From contig JAJTCL010000042.1 in the NCBI GenBank assembly GCA_021323255.1, positions 1 through 12,947 on the forward strand: a stretch of 12,947 nt of DNA, given 5' to 3'. The stretch is from Propionibacteriaceae bacterium (lineage in GTDB: Bacteria; Actinomycetota; Actinomycetes; Propionibacteriales; Propionibacteriaceae). This document shows positions 6,918-12,947 of the stretch, piece after piece. Every line of letters begins with the position of its first letter. Within the stretch, counting starts at the first letter, position 1. The notes beneath the pieces are model-generated. The model worked only from the letters and a program-made list of their open reading frames with translations, was not told where the DNA came from and ran no database searches. A program made the position numbers and the translations under genes.

Positions 6918-6923
6918 AGTATG
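6918..6923 (-). promoter_or_regulatory. Possible -10 box for the riboswitch/terC transcript
   Basis: On the minus strand CATACT ends 7 nt before the first riboswitch G (6910), the right distance for transcription to begin at the aptamer. The -35 region at a 17-nt spacing (CGAGAC) is poor. Weak candidate; read-through from uvrB is the alternative. Confidence 0.35.
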
Positions 6924-6955
6924 TCAGGAGGCGCCGAATGGTCTCGGATCAGTAG

Positions 6956-9052
6956 TCAACGGTTGGCCTCCACCATCTGCCGCAACTCCCGCTTGAGGTC
7001 GGCTATCTCATCGCGCAGCCGGGCCGCGAGCTCGAACTGCAAATCGGCCGCGGCGGCGTGCATCTGGGTGGTGAGTTCCTGCACCAGATCCGCTAGATCG
7101 CCCGCCGGGATCCCTGCCAACCTCCGGGCCTGGGTGCTCACATCCTTGGCACCGAGCGAAGGAACTGGAGGCCGGCCGCGACCTCGCTGCCGCCCGCCGA
7201 TCAGGTCGCGGGTGTCAGCGTCCTCTCGCGCCAGCATGTCGGTGATGTCGGCAATCTTCTTCCGGATGGGCTGTGGATCGATCCCGTTCGCGAGGTTGTA
7301 CGCCACCTGCTTGTCTCGGCGTCGGTTGGTCTCATCGATGGCGGCAGTCATCGAGTCGGTGACGGAGTCCGCATACATGTGCACCTCGCCGGAAACGTTC
7401 CGGGCGGCCCGGCCGATCGTTTGGATCAGGCTCTTCTCGCTTCTCAAGAACCCCTCCTTGTCGGCATCGAGGATTGCCACGAGGGACACTTCCGGAAGAT
7501 CCAGACCTTCACGAAGCAGGTTGATGCCGACAAGAACGTCAAAATCACCCGTTCGCAGCTCACGCAGCAGCTGGACGCGCTGCAGCGTGTCCACCTCCGA
7601 GTGCAGGTATCGGGTCCGGATGCCGTTCTCGAGCAGATAGTCGGTGAGATCCTCGGCCATTTTCTTGGTCAATGTGGTCACCAGGACGCGCTCGTGCCGC
7701 TCGGTCCGCAACCTGATCTCAGCCATCAGATCGTCGATCTGGCCGTGGGTGGGCTTCACAATGACTTGAGGGTCGACCAGCCCGGTTGGGCGAATCAGCT
7801 GCTCCACAAAACCGGACGACCGTGCCAGCTCGTAGTTCCCAGGCGTTGCCGACAGATAGATCGTCTGGCCGATGCGCTCCACGAATTCCTCGAAGCGGAG
7901 CGGTCGGTTGTCCATCGCGCTCGGCAGCCGGAAGCCGTGCTCGACGAGTGTCCGCTTCCGGGACATGTCACCCTCGTACATTCCTCCGATCTGGGGCACG
8001 GTGACGTGCGATTCATCGATGACCAGCAGAAAATCTGAAGGGAAGTAGTCGAGCAGGCAGTTCGGAGGGCTACCGGGTGCCCGGCCGTCAATGTGTCGCG
8101 AGTAGTTCTCGATGCCCGAACATGTCCCGATCTGCCGCATCATCTCGACGTCGTAGCTGGTACGCATCCGCAACCGCTGCGCTTCCAGCAGTCGTTGCTG
8201 TCGCTCCAGCTCGGCGAGCCGGTCAGCCAGCTCGAACTCGATTCCCGCGATGGCCCGTTCCATCCGCTCAGGGCCTGCAACGTAGTGGCTCGCCGGGAAA
8301 AGATAGATCTCTCGATCCTCGGTGACGACCTCCCCGGTGACGGGATGCAGTGTGCTCAGCTTCTCGATCTCGTCGCCAAAAAACTCCACCCGGACAGCCA
8401 ACTCTTCATACATCGGGAAGACCTCGAGGGTGTCCCCGCGCACCCGGAACGTGCCGCGGCTGCCGGAAAGGTCGTTGCGTGCGTATTGGACTCCCACCAG
8501 TCGGCGCAACAGGGCGTCGCGGTCAAGCTCCTGGCCCACCTGGAGCTTGATCATTCGACCGACGTATTCCTGGGGCGTACCGAGGCCGTAGATGGCTGAC
8601 ACCGTAGCGACGACGATGACGTCGCGACGGGTGAGCAAAGAGTTGGTCGCAGAGTGCCTGAGCCGCTCGACCTCTTCGTTGAGCGAGGAGTCCTTTTCGA
8701 TGTAGGTGTCGGTCTGCGGGACGTACGCCTCAGGCTGGTAGTAGTCGTAATAAGACACGAAGTACTCGACCGCGTTTCGTGGAAAGAACTGCCGCAGCTC
8801 ATTCGCGAACTGCGCGGCCAGCGTCTTGTTCGGCTGCATCACCAGAACCGGTCGTTGCAGGCGCTCCGCGAGCCAGGCGATGGTGGCGGTTTTGCCGGTG
8901 CCGGTAGCGCCCAGCAGCACGACATGCCGTTCACCGCCGGTGATCCGCCGCTCTAGCTCCGCGATCGCCTGGGGCTGGTCCCCCGACGGCGCGAAGTCGC
9001 TCTCCACCTTGAAGGGGGCGACTACGCGCTGAAGGTCTTCAATCGAACGCAT
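6956..9052 (-). CDS. uvrB: Excinuclease ABC subunit UvrB
   Basis: UvrB verifies DNA damage and is the helicase-like core of nucleotide excision repair; it receives DNA from UvrA and recruits the nuclease UvrC. The 698-residue product has normal length. Seen in order: APSGDQPQAI (residues 21-30), Walker A GATGTGKT (48-55), the beta-hairpin and its Tyr-rich base YYDYYQPEAYVPQTDTYIEK (101-120), DESH (346-349), the C-terminal helicase motifs NLLREGLDLPEVSLV and QTIGRAARN, and a C-terminal UVR motif (QFELAARLRDEIADLKRE) that would contact UvrC. The ATG at 9052 begins MRSIEDLQRVVAPF, as in actinobacterial UvrB; an in-frame TAG lies just upstream. A good AGGAGG lies about 18 nt before the ATG, unusually far. 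I see no LexA box upstream. The gene lies 66 nt after the Pro-rich membrane gene. Confidence 0.97.
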   Translation of the reverse strand: MRSIEDLQRVVAPFKVESDFAPSGDQPQAIAELERRITGGERHVVLLGATGTGKTATIAWLAERLQRPVLVMQPNKTLAAQFANELRQFFPRNAVEYFVSYYDYYQPEAYVPQTDTYIEKDSSLNEEVERLRHSATNSLLTRRDVIVVATVSAIYGLGTPQEYVGRMIKLQVGQELDRDALLRRLVGVQYARNDLSGSRGTFRVRGDTLEVFPMYEELAVRVEFFGDEIEKLSTLHPVTGEVVTEDREIYLFPASHYVAGPERMERAIAGIEFELADRLAELERQQRLLEAQRLRMRTSYDVEMMRQIGTCSGIENYSRHIDGRAPGSPPNCLLDYFPSDFLLVIDESHVTVPQIGGMYEGDMSRKRTLVEHGFRLPSAMDNRPLRFEEFVERIGQTIYLSATPGNYELARSSGFVEQLIRPTGLVDPQVIVKPTHGQIDDLMAEIRLRTERHERVLVTTLTKKMAEDLTDYLLENGIRTRYLHSEVDTLQRVQLLRELRTGDFDVLVGINLLREGLDLPEVSLVAILDADKEGFLRSEKSLIQTIGRAARNVSGEVHMYADSVTDSMTAAIDETNRRRDKQVAYNLANGIDPQPIRKKIADITDMLAREDADTRDLIGGRQRGRGRPPVPSLGAKDVSTQARRLAGIPAGDLADLVQELTTQMHAAAADLQFELAARLRDEIADLKRELRQMVEANR

Positions 9053-9118
9053 GGCGCGAGCCTACGTGGCCCTCCTGACAAGCGGGCTGTGAGCTTCGGT
9101 CATCAAAAGGGCGACCGC

Positions 9119-10117
9119 CTACCCCCCGGCGACCTGAGTCTCCAGCATTGAGTTGACCATCGACGTGAAGTCCTTGTTCAGCTGTTCGGTGTTGGCATTT
9201 GGTGTGAAATACGCCGTACCGATCACCGTCACGCCATCGCTCTGCCTGACCGATGCCAGAGAGAACAAATACAGCTTTGTCGTGCCCTGGCCGCCGCTGA
9301 CAGTCACCTCGGCGACACATGTCGCTGCCTTGAGGCTGCTGGTGCCGACGTTGGCGTCCTTCGCGTCCTGGAACTTGCCGTTGGACGTGCCCTCAGCGAC
9401 ATCCCGATGCCAGGCATCGCAGAGTTGGCCAGGGTTGGTCGACTGCGAGATCTGCAGCGACTGACCGAGAAAGACGCTATTGCCATCGGACAGCTGTGCC
9501 ACATTCTCGCCGACCTTCTTGACCTGCCAGCCGGCGGCCGGTTTCAGCTGGATCCCGTTGCCGATATCGATGGCACCAGCGGTCGGGCGTTGCGAGGTCT
9601 GAGTAGGTGTCGGCTGCGGCTCAGCGGTCGATGACTCCCCAGTTGGCTCCGGGGTGGGCTCTTTGGGCGGTACCGGCTGACTCGGCGTGATGGTGACATC
9701 TGGCTGCTCTTCGCCTCCTCGGGTCAGCACCATGATGATGCCGCCCACGGCTGCCAGTAGCACGATTGCCGCAGCGACGATCGCGATGATCATCACTGGG
9801 CTCTTCTTGGTCGGCGCACCTTGGGTACCAGGACCAGGGCCGCCGGCCGTCGGGCCCTGCGGTCCGTACCCCCCGGGCGGTTGCGGCGTCCATCCACCAG
9901 GAGGTGGCTGCGGTACGTAGGCACGTTGTGGGGGATAACCTCCGGCACCCGGCTGTTGAGGCGGATAGCCCGGCTGAGGTGGATAACCCGCTGGCTGCTG
10001 AGTCGGCTGGCCGCCTGGCTGAGGTGGATAGCCCCCAGGTTGCTGAGGCGGATAGCCGCCGGAGCCCTGCGGCGGGTAGCCGCCCTGAGGACCCCATTGG
10101 CCCGGATTCTCCGTCAT
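9119..10117 (-). CDS. Pro/Gly/Tyr/Gln-rich single-pass membrane protein, unknown function
   Basis: 332 residues, no named family recognised. Residues 1-103 are low-complexity repeats of the GGYPPQQP kind (about ten YPPQ-like units). KK at 104-105 precedes one membrane segment at about 106-131 (IIAIVAAAIVLLAAVGGIIMV), so by the positive-inside rule the repeats face the cytoplasm. Next is a Pro/Thr/Glu-rich stalk (about 137-175), then an outside domain (about 180-332) with two Cys (in QLCDAW and ATCVAEV) that could form a disulfide. This layout is common among actinobacterial cell-envelope proteins of unknown role. Its ATG overlaps the stop of the upstream membrane gene as ATGA, with GGAGGAGGG upstream inside that gene, so translation is likely coupled and the two products may work together. 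The function is not known. Confidence 0.88.
   Translation of the reverse strand: MTENPGQWGPQGGYPPQGSGGYPPQQPGGYPPQPGGQPTQQPAGYPPQPGYPPQQPGAGGYPPQRAYVPQPPPGGWTPQPPGGYGPQGPTAGGPGPGTQGAPTKKSPVMIIAIVAAAIVLLAAVGGIIMVLTRGGEEQPDVTITPSQPVPPKEPTPEPTGESSTAEPQPTPTQTSQRPTAGAIDIGNGIQLKPAAGWQVKKVGENVAQLSDGNSVFLGQSLQISQSTNPGQLCDAWHRDVAEGTSNGKFQDAKDANVGTSSLKAATCVAEVTVSGGQGTTKLYLFSLASVRQSDGVTVIGTAYFTPNANTEQLNKDFTSMVNSMLETQVAGG
9880..10111 (-). repeat. GGYPPQ-type repeats inside the Pro-rich gene
   Basis: Imperfect short coding repeats (GGYPPQ, GYPPQP and similar) visible in DNA as repeated GGATAGCC / CTGAGG units on the plus strand. Copy number could vary by slippage while the frame is kept, since the units are codon multiples. 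The disordered Tyr/Pro/Gln region would lie in the cytoplasm. Confidence 0.8.
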
Positions 10118-11460
10118 GGCCGGCCCTCCTCCTCGTCGTAGAAGCGGTCACGCGGGTCAGTTGACCCTCCGCTCTCGTCCTGGACGGTCGTCTCATCGGG
10201 AGTCGCTGAAGCCACATCCCCGGCGCGCCTTGGCTCCTCGCCGGCAACCGGCGTGTCAAAACCCGGCACGATCGATTCCTCGGGACCGGCCGCCCTCAGC
10301 ACTGCGCCCACCCTGGGTCGCGACGCCTTAGGTTGCACGCGCACTGTTGTGCCGCATGCGTTGCAGAATGCGGCATGCTCCAGCAGCGGCATCTCGCACT
10401 GCGCGCAGTACTGGAGCTCGGCAGCCGGCCCAACGCCACGGCCCCGGGCAGACCGTTCCAGAGCAGCCTCCATCAGGCCGGCATGCAGCACGCTTCGAAC
10501 CCGCAGAATCAGGATCGCCAGGATCAGCAGGCCCCACAGAATGCTCAAGACCACGCCCAGCGTCGCGTCGCCGACGAAGGAGAACAGGTAGGTACCAGCC
10601 TGATAGGCAGCGTTGGCCAGAATGGCCTCGCCGACCCCGCGGAAGTAACGCGGCGTGAAACCGTCATAGCCGCGGCCCAGGCCAGAGAACTCGGCGACAG
10701 CGATGCCACTGGCGGTGCCGATGATCAGCGGCTTGACGAAGCCTTCCAAAAAGATCAACGACATCCAGAGGCCTGGATCACTACCCTGCAACCCACCGGT
10801 CAGCAGATCCCAGTGACGAATCAGAGTATCGAAGCAGGAGTACGAAACCCCACTGATCACTCCGAAGGTCAGTCCGTCCATCAGGTCGTCGAACTCGGGG
10901 CGGCTGGCCAGCAGGACTGGACCGATCTGGCGGATCGCCTCGCCCACGATCGGTACCACCAAAGCCACCAGCAGGAAGGTGCCAACGGTCGGTGCCGCGC
11001 TCAGCGAACCCTCGTACGTGGTAGTGCCGTACGGTACCGGCCCGCGGAGATAGGTCCACAAAAGGGTGAAGCCGACGGTAAGCGCACCGGTCAGCAAGAA
11101 GGCGAGGCCGGTGACGATGAGGGGCTCGTCCTCCCAGATGTTCACGTCGTAGATGTAGACGATGTAAACCACGGGCACGGCAAAGGCAGCGACCAGCACG
11201 GCGACCGGCATGGCGCCGAAGATCGCTGCAATCAGCGCCACAATCAGGGCGATGGCGAACGCAATCCGATAGATCTGTGGGCGCTGACCAGCCCCTCGCG
11301 GCATGATCGAGGAGATCAGTGCGAACGAGGCGACCGGCTCGTCGGGCCTGGCAGCAAAGGACTTCCGTCGAGTGAGATCCGCCGAGCGCTGATCTTGCCC
11401 ACAAATGTGGCAGAAGTGCGCAGTCTCGGGGAGCTCAGCCCGACACCGTGGGCATTCCAA
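10114..11460 (-). CDS. Polytopic membrane protein with N- and C-terminal zinc ribbons, PrsW-like
   Basis: 448 residues. A zinc ribbon opens the protein (C3, C6, C17, C20) and a second follows the membrane part (C352, C355, C366, C369). Between them (about 63-322) lie roughly eight membrane segments. The stretch VVPIVGEAIRQIGPVL, then EFDDLMDGLTFGVISGVSYSCFD (168-211), resembles the core of PrsW-type intramembrane proteases (EExxK, DG...G...G..FAxxEN). The EE is GE here (E174 kept), and the second-motif Glu is Asp211, so catalysis is doubtful. The C-terminal tail (about 375-448) is acidic and probably disordered. The start is a TTG at 11460: AAGGAGGT stands ideally before it, and it is the only start that keeps the first Cys pair. 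The gene follows coaE by 101 nt and overlaps the next gene by 4 nt. The function is not known. Confidence 0.85.
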   Translation of the reverse strand: MECPRCRAELPETAHFCHICGQDQRSADLTRRKSFAARPDEPVASFALISSIMPRGAGQRPQIYRIAFAIALIVALIAAIFGAMPVAVLVAAFAVPVVYIVYIYDVNIWEDEPLIVTGLAFLLTGALTVGFTLLWTYLRGPVPYGTTTYEGSLSAAPTVGTFLLVALVVPIVGEAIRQIGPVLLASRPEFDDLMDGLTFGVISGVSYSCFDTLIRHWDLLTGGLQGSDPGLWMSLIFLEGFVKPLIIGTASGIAVAEFSGLGRGYDGFTPRYFRGVGEAILANAAYQAGTYLFSFVGDATLGVVLSILWGLLILAILILRVRSVLHAGLMEAALERSARGRGVGPAAELQYCAQCEMPLLEHAAFCNACGTTVRVQPKASRPRVGAVLRAAGPEESIVPGFDTPVAGEEPRRAGDVASATPDETTVQDESGGSTDPRDRFYDEEEGRP

Positions 11461-11466
11461 ACCTTT

Positions 11467-11474
11467 ACCTCCTT
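11467..11474 (-). promoter_or_regulatory. Strong ribosome binding site deciding a TTG start
   Basis: AAGGAGGT on the minus strand, a perfect Shine-Dalgarno with a 6-nt gap to the TTG at 11460. The nearby ATG at 11455 is in another frame, so the TTG is the real start of the zinc-ribbon protein. Confidence 0.85.
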
Positions 11475-11561
11475 GAACCTGCCAGTTGATTCCTCGATCT
11501 GGCGTCGACGAGCTTTCGGCTCAAGGACCTGGCGTCAGCGACCTCGAGCATTGCGAGTATG

Positions 11562-12161
11562 TCATTGTCGGGCGCCAGCGGAGCTGAGTTCTGCCCAGAG
11601 CGCATCGATCTGCTCTCTTAGCTGGGCCAAGCTTCCTGTGTTGTCCAAGACCACATCAGCCGCGATCCTACGATCTTCCCGACTGGCCTGAGCGGCAATC
11701 CTGGACTCAGCCTCAGCACGGGTGTATCCGTTACGCGCGATCAGCCTCTTGATCTGAGTTTCGTGATCTACATCGACGGTCACCACAAGATCGAAGTCCT
11801 CCTGCTGGCCGGTCTCGACCAGCAGTGGGATGACATGCACGACCACTGCCGCCCGGCCAGCAGCCCGCTCGAGATCAGCGGCCCGGGCGCGAACCGCAGG
11901 GTGCACAATCCGCTCGAGATCGCGACGGGCCAGCGGATCAGCGAAGACAATCTGGGCCAGCCGCGCCCGATCGAGCTGTCCGTCGCTCAGTACCTGCGGG
12001 CCGAATCGATCGATGATGGCAGCCAGCGCCGGGGTCCCTGGCTCGACTACTTCACGGGCTAGCACGTCGGCGTCGATGATGATCGCACCGCGCGCGGCAA
12101 GTTCGGCAGCCACCGCGCCTTTCCCAGACGCAATGCCCCCGGTGAGGCCTACCCGCACCAT
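11562..12161 (-). CDS. coaE: Dephospho-CoA kinase
   Basis: CoaE makes the last step of coenzyme A synthesis, phosphorylating the 3'-hydroxyl of dephospho-CoA with ATP in the cytoplasm. 199 residues, the normal size for the single-domain enzyme. Family marks: VGLTGGIASGKG with the P-loop at residues 8-15, DADVLAREVV (from D30), HPAVR (from H87), IPLLVETG (111-118) and the lid region NGYTRAEAESRIAAQ with ADVVLDNTGS. The odd point is the P-loop: the last position, normally Ser or Thr after GK, is Gly15. The codons AAA GGC are plain in the sequence. The start ATG at 12161 has AGGAGGT at good distance. It is the first gene of the minus-strand series; upstream, where rpsA often sits in actinobacteria, there is a second IS110 element. 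Confidence 0.94.
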   Translation of the reverse strand: MVRVGLTGGIASGKGAVAAELAARGAIIIDADVLAREVVEPGTPALAAIIDRFGPQVLSDGQLDRARLAQIVFADPLARRDLERIVHPAVRARAADLERAAGRAAVVVHVIPLLVETGQQEDFDLVVTVDVDHETQIKRLIARNGYTRAEAESRIAAQASREDRRIAADVVLDNTGSLAQLREQIDALWAELSSAGARQ

Positions 12162-12176
12162 GGCCCTTCACCTCCT

Positions 12177-12319
12177 GCGAGCGTCGGATTGCGCGAGCAG
12201 GACACAGAACCGAGCCTATTCGGGCGCAGGATTGGAATTGGCAGCAAGCCAGCTTCACCGACTGCAGGCGCCGGCGGCAGGCGCCGGTCGGCGAGCGACG
12301 AAGGAGGTTCCTCTGTATT
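12177..12319. other. Region between coaE and the second IS110 element
   Basis: No gene is supported. It holds a GC-rich inverted repeat (12258-12291) and should contain the coaE promoter. The only -35-like hexamer I see is the TTGACA at the IS end (12320-12325, minus), whose -10 position is weak. Confidence 0.5.
12258..12291. terminator. GC-rich hairpin, possible terminator
   Basis: CCGAC (12258-12262) with GTCGG (12287-12291), enclosing GGCGCC (12267-12272) with GGCGCC (12280-12285) around a 7-nt loop. The stem is strong but has no T-tract on either strand, so it is at best a non-canonical terminator of whatever gene originally preceded coaE. Confidence 0.35.
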
Positions 12320-12325
12320 TGTCAA
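12320..12325 (-). promoter_or_regulatory. TTGACA at the right end of the second IS110 element
   Basis: On the minus strand the transposase ends GCAGCTTGACAA. As in the first element, the TGA stop lies inside TTGACA. It faces coaE; at a 17-nt spacing the hexamer is TTCGTC, a poor -10. It marks the probable right end of this element. Confidence 0.4.
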
Positions 12326-12947
12326 GCTGCTGTTTGGCCGGTCGTAGAGTCAGGGGTGGCGGGTTCGGGAAGTGACTTGTCCGAAGAGCTGGCGGTAGGG
12401 GTTGAGCCAGCCGCGCTGGATTGCAGAGTCGCCCCCTGTTGTCCTCCCGAACCCGCGCCGTGTCGTCGGTCCCGGATCATAAGCCGCCAAATATGGTCGG
12501 CGAGGCGGCGTTTCAGGCAGCGCCTTGCCTCCTTCTCAGTTTTGCCGGCGGCGATCTTGGTGTCGTAGTAGGCCCGTCCGGCGCTGCCGGGCATTCGTAT
12601 CTGGTTCATGGCGACGATGTGCAGGGCGTGGTTGAGCTGCCTGTCGCCGCCGAGCGGCATGCGATGACGGACTCGTTCTGCGCTGGAAATCTCGACCGGG
12701 GCGACGCCGGCGTAGCTGGCGAAGGCGGCTGCAGTTGCGAATCGGCTCATGCCACGGGTGCGTGCCAGCAGCCGGCCCGAGACGACCGGCCCAACACCGT
12801 CGACCTTGATCAACTGACTGCCGGTCGCGGCGACCGTCTCAGCGATCTGAGCGGTGAGAACCTTCAGCCGTTGGTCTGCCTGGCGAATCTCTACGACCAG
12901 GTCACGGGCGAGCTGCTTGCGGGCCGCCTCGACCGGCCCAGCTGGCC
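12322..12947 (-). CDS. Second IS110-family transposase, N-terminus outside the window
   Basis: The frame is open to the window edge, giving 208 C-terminal residues. Just inside the edge is a helical segment (AARKQLARDLVVEIRQADQ, then LKVLTAQIAE), followed by the Transposase_20 domain: LIKVDGVGPVVSGRLL, FATAAAFASYAGVAPVEISS with the likely nucleophile Ser, then RMPLGGDRQLNHALHIVA, YYDTKIAAGKTEKEA and CLKRRLADHIWRLM. The N-terminal DEDD domain is beyond the window. It is clearly diverged from the first transposase; both have a Ser/Thr/Pro-rich tail ending in TAA residues (here TTGQTAA) and a stop within GCTTGACA. A TTG within the frame (12813) is not the start, since the homology continues upstream of it. 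Whether the element is complete cannot be told. Confidence 0.9.
   Translation of the reverse strand, partial: PAGPVEAARKQLARDLVVEIRQADQRLKVLTAQIAETVAATGSQLIKVDGVGPVVSGRLLARTRGMSRFATAAAFASYAGVAPVEISSAERVRHRMPLGGDRQLNHALHIVAMNQIRMPGSAGRAYYDTKIAAGKTEKEARRCLKRRLADHIWRLMIRDRRHGAGSGGQQGATLQSSAAGSTPTASSSDKSLPEPATPDSTTGQTAA

Larger units (their letters stand above)
12318..12947 (-). mobile_element. Second IS110-family element, right part only
   Basis: The right end is placed at about 12318-12322 by likeness to the right end of element 1 (11 of 12 bases, GCnGCTTGACA plus one). The left end and any bridge-RNA region lie beyond the right edge of the window. It is inserted about 160 nt upstream of coaE. 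Confidence 0.65.

Noticed and set aside
6292..6996. Plus-strand frame of 234 codons over terC and uvrB 3' end
   Set aside because: Antisense to the well-supported TerC gene and its riboswitch.
9053..9118. LexA/SOS box or terminator before uvrB
   Set aside because: No GAAC-N4-GTTC-type site is present, and the only hairpin (CGGTC/GACCG) is short with a 12-nt loop.
11461..11561. Repeated GACGCCAG between coaE and the zinc-ribbon gene
   Set aside because: Two 8-nt copies in GC-rich DNA with no regular spacing or symmetry; not enough for a regulatory claim.
10333..11691. 452-codon open frame on the plus strand
   Set aside because: Antisense to the zinc-ribbon membrane protein, rich in Gln/Arg/His with no fold or motif; the minus-strand gene has a perfect Shine-Dalgarno and conserved Cys pairs.
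1..12947. CRISPR array, tRNA or rRNA genes
   Set aside because: No regularly spaced repeats and no tRNA or rRNA signature was seen on either strand.

Overview
The window looks like a chromosomal segment of a high-GC actinobacterium. The CoaE, UvrB, TerC and Lon sequences read as actinobacterial. The Lon gene carries a HAIR-type (HspR) operator of the kind known from Streptomyces, and the TerC leader is an actinobacterial-style yybP-ykoY riboswitch. The order coaE / membrane genes / uvrB / terC fits Actinobacteria, perhaps Propionibacteriales, but nothing here fixes the genus.

Layout. At 1-354 (minus) is the N-terminal part of an alpha/beta hydrolase that runs off the left edge. From 588 to about 3265 (minus) lies a wrecked LacI-family regulator. 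Its C-terminal half (588-1060) and N-terminal half (2777-3265) are split by an IS110-family insertion sequence in the opposite orientation (about 1061-2781). The regulator has also lost most of its DNA-binding helix-turn-helix. The IS has a 296-nt non-coding left end, where IS110-group elements encode their bridge RNA, and a DEDD/serine transposase whose stop codon overlaps the insertion junction. At 3344-3364 is the HAIR operator, followed by lon (3398-5752, plus). Lon converges on and overlaps by 4 nt the minus-strand gene terC (5749-6753).

From 12161 down to 5749 runs a minus-strand series: coaE, a polytopic membrane protein with a zinc ribbon at each end of its membrane core (PrsW-like), a Pro/Gly/Tyr/Gln-rich single-pass membrane protein coupled to it by an ATGA overlap, uvrB, then a manganese riboswitch and terC. 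The right edge (12322-12947, minus) holds the C-terminal part of a second, different IS110-family transposase just upstream of coaE.

How it fits together. The housekeeping content is CoA synthesis (coaE), nucleotide excision repair (uvrB), heat-shock proteolysis (lon under a likely HspR operator) and Mn2+ homeostasis (terC under the riboswitch). The most interesting layer is the two IS110 elements. Both end in nearly the same string, GC(G/A)GCTTGACA, in which the transposase stop codon sits inside a perfect TTGACA (-35) hexamer. In element 1 the junction repeat GACAT restores the interrupted lacI reading frame when the element is removed in thought. Short matches between the non-coding left end and both the donor ends and the target flank suggest bridge-RNA guides, but their arrangement does not simply match the IS621 model.
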